A DNA stretch of 64,000 nt from Larkinella sp049445795 (GTDB taxonomy: Bacteria > Bacteroidota > Bacteroidia > Cytophagales > Spirosomataceae): positions 496,001 to 560,000 of the forward strand of contig NZ_JBMSDT010000001.1 of NCBI RefSeq assembly GCF_049445795.1, written 5' to 3'. Below the pieces are notes generated by a model, which worked only from the letters and a program-made list of their open reading frames with translations, searched no databases and was not told the DNA's origin. Shown piece after piece: positions 59,188-64,000 of this stretch. The position numbers and the translations under genes are program-made. The first letter of the stretch is position 1, and each line of letters begins with the position of its first letter.

Positions 59188-60762
59188 CTACCGAATCGTA
59201 TTTTCCAGGACAACAACGGAAGGCCCGGTTGTCATCCATTTTTTACCGAGCCCGGTGGTATCGCCTTGGGGAATAAAATAAACAAACGAACCCAACACAA
59301 GGTCACAATCGCCATCCGCATCCATGTCGCCAGCATCCATTACGACCCATCTCCCCTTCGGAGCTTCGGGAAACGAATAATCGTCGAAGGTCAGATTTCC
59401 CTTATTTCTGAGATAAATAAAGCTTTCTTCCGGGTAGCGAAGATAGTCCGGAAAGAACGAGATAGCCGCAATGTCCAGATCGCCATCCAGATCATAATCG
59501 CGCACCATCGCCTTATACGCGCCATTCAACGGATAAAAATAGGCTTGTTTAAAGTTGGATTTGCCATCGTTGAGAAAAATATAAATCCCGTGGTATTTCT
59601 TCAGGATCGGTGATTTGTCGGCATTGTCGCCACTGACATAGACGATATCATCAAAACCGTCTTTGTTCCAATCCGCCAGTTCCATATGCTGGGAGCCATT
59701 GAGCGGCAGAAAGGTTAGCAATCGTTTTTCCTGAAACAGACCCGATCCCTGGTTTTCGTACAAAAAAACACCCTCGTCGCCCTGAGCCATGAGCACATAA
59801 ATATCCGGTAATCCATCTTGGTTGGCGTCTTTGATAATGGCCGTGATCGCACCGGGTTTCTGCCGTAAAATCCGCCGGTCATACCCCCCTCTGCCGTTAT
59901 TTTTGTACCAGGCCAGTTGCCCGGTTTGATTACCAAACTCACAGGCTACGACATCTTCGGCCCCGTCTTTGTCTAAATCTCCGAAAGCCATAAAAACGGG
60001 TCGCCGTAAAGCCGGGATCGCAATATTGCCCAGTTTGTAGCCTGGCCCCGATTCATTTTTTACCCAGCGCAGCAGGGCTCCATCGGGGGCATCATTCGGA
60101 AATATCCCTTTTCCAACCGTTGTGATGTAGAGATCATTTGCTTTTTCATCAAATTGAATGGGCGTTGCTCCCAATCCCAGGCTATAATTCTCGGTAAGGT
60201 CGGGGGTAAGAAATGTTAGAATATTGCGCGCGCCTTTGCCATCATTAAAGACGATGCCTCGGTTATCGGGTAGAATTTTGACGAGGGTCGTCAGCGCAGG
60301 CCGGTGCGAAAAGGCAGCTTCTTTGTACTTGAAATGCGGTAGCCCGATCCGAATGGTGTGGTTGCGAACGGGCGACAGGATCGTGTCCGGTGCGTTCTGA
60401 AGGTAATACTCCTCGATTTTACGCCAATCCTCTTTTGCCAAAACCGGCTTTTCCGGATAGATTCCAGCGTTCCGGACCAACGTGCCGCTCACGCCGGGAT
60501 CAAACAAACTATCGGGCCTTGATCCCCCGCTATAAATTCCCAGGCGATGTCCCATGGCCGGAAGCACATCCTTCCAATTCGTTTTTGCCAGCAATTCGGG
60601 GCTCACAAACGCATGGCAACTGCCACAATGCGCCATCGCCAATTCCTTTCCCGAGAGTCCCGAAACCAGTATGTCTTCCGATTCCGTTTTATCATGTTGT
60701 TTTTTAGCCGTGCAGGAGCCGAGTAGAAGGAGTAAACTACAAAACAGGAACAGTGGTCGCAT
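59188..60762 (-). CDS. FG-GAP/VCBS-repeat lipoprotein with a heme c site
   Basis: 524 residues from ATG 60762 (the longer frame starts at TTG). Signal peptide with lipobox LLGSC (Cys17). A short N-terminal cytochrome-like segment (about 36-125) has one heme motif CGSCH (Cys46, Cys49, His50). The rest is a beta-propeller of FG-GAP/VCBS repeats with Ca-binding DxDxDG loops: GDLDKDGAEDVVACE, DANQDGLPDIYV, DWNKDGFDDIVYV, DYDLDGDLDIAAIS and DMDADGDCDLVLGSFV. A secreted or surface-bound electron-transfer or binding protein is plausible; no enzymatic domain. Function unknown. Confidence 0.87.
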   Translation of the reverse strand: MRPLFLFCSLLLLLGSCTAKKQHDKTESEDILVSGLSGKELAMAHCGSCHAFVSPELLAKTNWKDVLPAMGHRLGIYSGGSRPDSLFDPGVSGTLVRNAGIYPEKPVLAKEDWRKIEEYYLQNAPDTILSPVRNHTIRIGLPHFKYKEAAFSHRPALTTLVKILPDNRGIVFNDGKGARNILTFLTPDLTENYSLGLGATPIQFDEKANDLYITTVGKGIFPNDAPDGALLRWVKNESGPGYKLGNIAIPALRRPVFMAFGDLDKDGAEDVVACEFGNQTGQLAWYKNNGRGGYDRRILRQKPGAITAIIKDANQDGLPDIYVLMAQGDEGVFLYENQGSGLFQEKRLLTFLPLNGSQHMELADWNKDGFDDIVYVSGDNADKSPILKKYHGIYIFLNDGKSNFKQAYFYPLNGAYKAMVRDYDLDGDLDIAAISFFPDYLRYPEESFIYLRNKGNLTFDDYSFPEAPKGRWVVMDAGDMDADGDCDLVLGSFVYFIPQGDTTGLGKKWMTTGPSVVVLENTIR

Positions 60763-61063
60763 ATACAAAATAACCGAATTCGGGCGATTGGCAACCAGGC
60801 CTGGTTGCTACTTTTTTTTCATTCCCTAAATCAAGGCTTTGCGTGGGTTATAAACGGAGCGGTTTTGGCAGAATCTGCCCGACTGCACGGGGTCAGCACG
60901 TTTTTTTTATCGGAATTAGACCATAACCGTTAATTTGCGGTTCTTCGTTTTCAAACGGGCCAACATTCGTTTTTTAAAATGTGTTTCCCTACCGGGCACT
61001 CTTGCTAAAAACCGTTGCCCGCCAGGGAACCGAAACCCTGACTAAACAGAACAACCGCATTCT

Positions 61064-63088
61064 ATGAAGCTTATAAAAGTTGCCGCCGGTGTTGTCAACC
61101 AGATCCCGATGGCCTGGGAACACAACCGCCGGAACCTCATCGATGCCATTGAAGAAGCCAAACGCCAGCAAGTCAGCATTTTGTGTTTACCCGAATTGTG
61201 TATCACCGGTTACGGCTGCGAGGATATGTTCTTCTCGCACGAGCTGATCGAACAGGCCAAACAGAGTCTGCTGGAACTGGTGCCGCACACCGCCGACATC
61301 ATCGTCGCCGTCAGTCTGCCGCTGCGGCTGGCCAATAACCGCACCTACGACACGGCCTGTCTGATTGCCAACAAACGGATTCTGGGGTTTGTCTGCAAAC
61401 AGGTGCTCGCTAACAACGGAATTCACTACGAAACCCGCTGGTTTCAGCCCTGGACGGCCGGGGTGCGCGACGAAATCCAGATCGGTGAGTTTACGTACCC
61501 GGTCGGCGATCTGCTGTTCGATGTATCAGGGGTAAAAATCGGTTTTGAAATTTGCGAGGATGCCTGGATTGCCAGCCGGCCGGGCCGCCACCTCTACGAG
61601 CGGGGTGTCGATATCATCCTCAATCCGAGCGCCAGCCATTTCGCCTTTTTCAAGTCCCACGTCCGCGAACGGTTTGTGATCGACGGATCACGGGCGTTCG
61701 GGGTGAGCTATATTTACTGCAACCTGCTGGGCAACGAGTCGGGGCGGGCCATTTTCGACGGCGATGCCATGATTGCCTCCAACGGCCAGTTGCTGGTGTC
61801 GGGGCCGCGTTTCAGCTACGCCGACCACCTGATTATCACCGCCGTCATTGATGTCGACGACACGCGGTTGAGCCAGGTCCAGAACAAAGTCAACCTCGCC
61901 GGGCTCTTTCCGAACCTGCGTGTACCGGCTCAGTTTGATTTTCCGCCGGTAAAACCGGTCGTGCAGAAGGCCGAACTGGAATACTGGGAGCGCGGGGATC
62001 ATCTGAAGGAAGAAGAGTTTGCGCGGGCCGTGGCGCTGGCGCTGTTCGATTACCTGCGGAAAAGTCGCTCGCACGGTTTTGTGTTGTCGCTGAGCGGAGG
62101 AGCCGATTCGTCGGCCATTGCGGCCCTGGTGTCGCTCATGATTCGGATGGCCGACGAAAGCATTGGCCTGGACGCCTTCAAGAAGAAATTGAGTTACATC
62201 AAGGCTATTCAGAGTCTGAAAACCGTCGAAGAAATTTGTAGCGCGTTGCTGACGACGATTTATCAGGGAACCGAAAACAGTTCGAAAGATACCTACGAGT
62301 CGGCCGAATCGCTGGCGAAGTCCATTGGCGCGACGTTTTACAACATCAACATCAACGGCCTGGTCGAGACGTATACCAAGCTGATCGAGGAGCAGTTGGG
62401 TCGACAGCTTAGCTGGGACACTGATGACGTCGCGCTGCAAAACATCCAGGCGCGGGTGCGGGCTCCGAGCGCGTGGCTGCTGGCCAACATTCAGAATGCG
62501 CTGCTGCTCTCGACCTCCAACCGCTCGGAAGCGTCGGTGGGCTATGCGACGATGGACGGCGACACGGCGGGCAGCATCTCCCCCATCGCCGGAATCGACA
62601 AGCACTACCTGCGGGGATGGCTGCGCTGGCTCGAAACCGTGGGCGTCGGCGGCACCATCAAAGTCGAGGGCTTACAGAAAGTAAACAACCTGCAACCGAC
62701 CGCCGAACTCCGCCCGCTCGACAAGAAGCAAACCGACGAGGAAGACCTGATGCCGTACGACGTGCTGAACGCCATCGAAAAATTCGGTATTCGGGACAAG
62801 CTGTCGCCGAAGGAAGTCATGCAGCAGGTCGAGGTGGCGTTTGAAGGGCAATACGACCGCCAGCAGTTGTACGTTTCGGTCGACCGGTTTTTCCGGCTCT
62901 GGAGCCGCAACCAGTGGAAACGCGAACGGTATGCACCCTCGTTCCACCTCGACGACGAGAACGTAGACCCCAAAACCTGGTGCCGTTTCCCGATTCTGAG
63001 CAGCGGTTTCGAGAAAGAACTCGCCGAGTTGAAGGCCTACGTCGACGGCAACGACGGCCGGGGCCGGAAAGGGAAGATTGGGTTTTAA
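61064..63088 (+). CDS. nadE: Glutamine-hydrolysing NAD+ synthase
   Basis: 674 residues, the long two-domain form. The N-terminal nitrilase-type glutaminase domain carries Glu44 (LPELCITGYG), Lys112 (CKQVLAN) and Cys164 (FEICEDAW). The C-terminal ammonia-dependent synthase domain has the P-loop SGGADSS (344-350) and the later SNRSEASVGYATMDGD segment. It amidates deamido-NAD+ with glutamine as nitrogen donor, cytoplasmic. Upstream is a divergent lipoprotein gene; downstream, a TA module begins 27 bases after the stop. Confidence 0.96.
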   Translation: MKLIKVAAGVVNQIPMAWEHNRRNLIDAIEEAKRQQVSILCLPELCITGYGCEDMFFSHELIEQAKQSLLELVPHTADIIVAVSLPLRLANNRTYDTACLIANKRILGFVCKQVLANNGIHYETRWFQPWTAGVRDEIQIGEFTYPVGDLLFDVSGVKIGFEICEDAWIASRPGRHLYERGVDIILNPSASHFAFFKSHVRERFVIDGSRAFGVSYIYCNLLGNESGRAIFDGDAMIASNGQLLVSGPRFSYADHLIITAVIDVDDTRLSQVQNKVNLAGLFPNLRVPAQFDFPPVKPVVQKAELEYWERGDHLKEEEFARAVALALFDYLRKSRSHGFVLSLSGGADSSAIAALVSLMIRMADESIGLDAFKKKLSYIKAIQSLKTVEEICSALLTTIYQGTENSSKDTYESAESLAKSIGATFYNININGLVETYTKLIEEQLGRQLSWDTDDVALQNIQARVRAPSAWLLANIQNALLLSTSNRSEASVGYATMDGDTAGSISPIAGIDKHYLRGWLRWLETVGVGGTIKVEGLQKVNNLQPTAELRPLDKKQTDEEDLMPYDVLNAIEKFGIRDKLSPKEVMQQVEVAFEGQYDRQQLYVSVDRFFRLWSRNQWKRERYAPSFHLDDENVDPKTWCRFPILSSGFEKELAELKAYVDGNDGRGRKGKIGF

Positions 63089-63091
63089 ATG

Positions 63092-63099
63092 TATATTTG
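63092..63099 (+). promoter_or_regulatory. -7 box TATATTTG before the DUF433 gene
   Basis: TAnnTTTG match 16 bases before ATG 63116 and right after the nadE stop; spacing to a -33 element is not met. Confidence 0.4.
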
Positions 63100-63115
63100 A
63101 GAAAATAAAATAGCC

Positions 63116-63355
63116 ATGAACAACATAAACTGGCGGGATTATATCACCACTGACCCGACCACCATGGTCGGCAAGCCGATCATCAAGGGCACCCGCATCA
63201 CGGTGGAATTGATTGTCGAAAAACTTGCCTATGGCGAGCCCATTGATGAAATCCTGATTGATTACCCTCATTTAACGCGCGAAGCGATTTTCGCCTGTTT
63301 GCATTATGCTGCAGACGCCGTTCGTAACGACATCATTTTTGATCTGGCAGCATGA
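63116..63355 (+). CDS. DUF433 antitoxin
   Basis: 79 residues of the DUF433 family: DPTTMVGKPIIKGTRITVEL is the exact family signature, followed by ILIDYPHLTREAIFACLHYA. This helix-turn-helix protein is the antitoxin of a VapBC-like pair whose toxin (DUF5615) is the next gene; the two overlap by 4 bases (ATGA). It should bind and silence the toxin and its own promoter. Confidence 0.9.
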   Translation: MNNINWRDYITTDPTTMVGKPIIKGTRITVELIVEKLAYGEPIDEILIDYPHLTREAIFACLHYAADAVRNDIIFDLAA

Positions 63356-63705
63356 TTACCATTTTGGCAGATGAAAACGTTGAAAGCCGGATAGTTAATT
63401 TGTTGCGCGAAAATGGGTATCAGGTTCAGTACATTTCTGAATCGAATCAGGGCATTTCTGACAGTCAGGTTTTGGATCAGGCTGTTAGAGCCATCCATTT
63501 ATTACTGACAGCGGATAAGGATTTTGGCGAACTACACTATCGGTACGGGCAAGTTCACCATGGTGTTTTGTTTTATCGCTTGTCAAAAATGACAACACTC
63601 GAAAAGGCCCAGATCATTCTAGAAGCGATACAGGCGAATCAGAATGATCTGGTGGATGCCTTTACGGTTTTGACCAATAATAAAATTCGGATTCGCCGAC
63701 CTTAA
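63352..63705 (+). CDS. DUF5615 PIN-like toxin
   Basis: 117 residues: MITILADENVESRIVNLLRE (the family's acidic ADENV start that begins the PIN-like site), LLLTADKDFGELHYR (second acidic cluster) and a helical C-terminus with IILEAIQANQNDLVDAFTVL. Likely an RNase of the PIN superfamily, partner of the DUF433 antitoxin upstream. A long inverted repeat starts right after its stop. Confidence 0.88.
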   Translation: MITILADENVESRIVNLLRENGYQVQYISESNQGISDSQVLDQAVRAIHLLLTADKDFGELHYRYGQVHHGVLFYRLSKMTTLEKAQIILEAIQANQNDLVDAFTVLTNNKIRIRRP

Positions 63706-63787
63706 GTACCCCCGGACTTTAGTCCGGGTGAGCTAGTACCAACTACTGGAGTTAGAATTACCTACCCGGACTAAAGTCCGGGGGTAC
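63706..63787. repeat. Perfect 24-bp inverted repeat, CCGGACTTTAGTCCGG type
   Basis: Arms 63706-63729 and 63764-63787 are exact complements around a 34-nt spacer. Each arm is itself a palindrome (CCCGGACT-TT-AGTCCGGG). It fills the gap between the convergent DUF5615 and NmrA-like genes and begins at the base after the toxin stop. REP/BIME-like architecture. Confidence 0.9.
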
Positions 63788-63792
63788 GGTTT

Positions 63793-63999
63793 TCAAACTA
63801 ATTCCCCTACCCGGCTGAACGCACCGGCGTATTCACTAACGAAGTCGGCGTACGACCGGGGTTCCCGGCCCAGCAGTTGGGTGAGCACGGCAAGATCTTC
63901 GTCGGACGCCCGCAGCCCCTGTTTCTGGAAAAACCGGTACATCTCGACCCAGTCATCCACCAGCCAGCCCGGCAACCACTGTTTGACCTGTGCCGACCA
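63793..63999 (-). CDS. C-terminal end of an NmrA-like NAD(P)-binding protein (partial)
   Basis: An open frame enters from the right edge and ends at TAA-equivalent near 63793. The 68 visible residues include QVKQWLPGWLVDDWVEMYRF and DLAVLTQLLGREPRSYADFV, the typical end of NmrA/azoreductase-type (atypical SDR) proteins, in which a conserved GRxPRSxxDF motif closes the domain. The Rossmann N-terminus is outside the window. Probably a NAD(P)-sensing or quinone-reducing protein. Confidence 0.75.
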   Translation of the reverse strand, partial: WSAQVKQWLPGWLVDDWVEMYRFFQKQGLRASDEDLAVLTQLLGREPRSYADFVSEYAGAFSRVGELV

Positions 64000-64000
64000 G

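Noticed and set aside
1..64000. CRISPR array, rRNA operon, prophage or integrated plasmid
   Set aside because: No regularly spaced repeats, no rRNA-like sequence, no integrase/terminase/portal/replication genes were seen.

Overview
The window looks like chromosomal DNA of a Bacteroidota species, most likely Cytophagales (Spirosoma/Larkinella-like). The evidence is of several kinds: promoter -7 boxes of the TAnnTTTG type with no Shine-Dalgarno dependence; lineage-typical families (GIN/DUF2807 lipoprotein, GWxTD lipoprotein, OMP_b-brl-type receptor, DUF4369, VCBS/FG-GAP lipoprotein with a heme c site); many lipoproteins and secreted glycoside hydrolases; and a moderately GC-rich, codon-biased sequence. 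Genus is an inference. The window holds about 57 genes, one tRNA, several terminators and an unusually rich set of intergenic inverted repeats. No rRNA, CRISPR array, complete insertion sequence or prophage was seen.

Layout. 0-13 kb: end of a membrane protein, a His-rich lipoprotein followed by a thioredoxin-reductase-like flavoprotein, a GH127 enzyme, a SWIM-SNF2 helicase, a GH19-like lysozyme/chitinase, a double ABC ATPase, a ZU5 lipoprotein, a GH130 enzyme and a GIN lipoprotein. 13.3-14.2 kb: a res-xre toxin-antitoxin cassette with a shortened toxin, bracketed by related palindromes. 14-24 kb: an ABC-F ATPase, a heparinase-II/III-like lyase, GH1 beta-glucosidase, a glycosyltransferase and a secreted metallophosphoesterase. 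24-29 kb: secreted and electron-transfer functions (PhoX-like phosphatase, diheme peroxidase with an imelysin-like N-terminus). 29.8-33.8 kb: divergent hemN and ccoI, both linked to low-oxygen heme/copper enzyme biogenesis. 33.8-35.6 kb: RelE/Phd module, fatty acid desaturase, tRNA-Arg(CCG). 35.7-47.5 kb: mostly housekeeping (NUDIX, Anbu proteasome-like protease plus transglutaminase, glmM, cysteine desulfurase, SDRs, trans-sulfuration enzyme, methyltransferase, GWxTD lipoprotein, rlmB). 47.6-49 kb: an AbiE-type abortive infection pair with lower GC than its surroundings. 49-64 kb: cytochrome c, methyltransferase, FAN1-like nuclease, two DUF2157 membrane proteins, vapB with a vapC relic, pgk, an outer-membrane receptor, a heme/FG-GAP lipoprotein, glutamine-dependent nadE, a DUF433/DUF5615 toxin-antitoxin pair and the end of an NmrA-like protein.

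The most interesting signals are regulatory or structural. (1) Two unlinked genes (secreted protein at 29.2 kb, outer-membrane receptor at 56.4 kb) share a composite upstream region: a GGGA direct repeat, TACATAG boxes and a 14-base leader motif, which suggests one shared activator. (2) The AbiE pair starts inside a perfect 17-bp inverted repeat that includes the start codon. (3) Five toxin-antitoxin loci occur in 64 kb, one a visible vapC relic and one a truncated RES toxin flanked by repeats. (4) Six 70-155-nt inverted-repeat elements with unrelated sequences but the same architecture sit at gene ends. (5) The Anbu-transglutaminase pair lacks the ATP-grasp and alpha-E partners within the window.

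Start codons were moved inward from the longest open frame wherever a signal peptide, lipobox, terminator or ATG argued for it; this is stated per gene.
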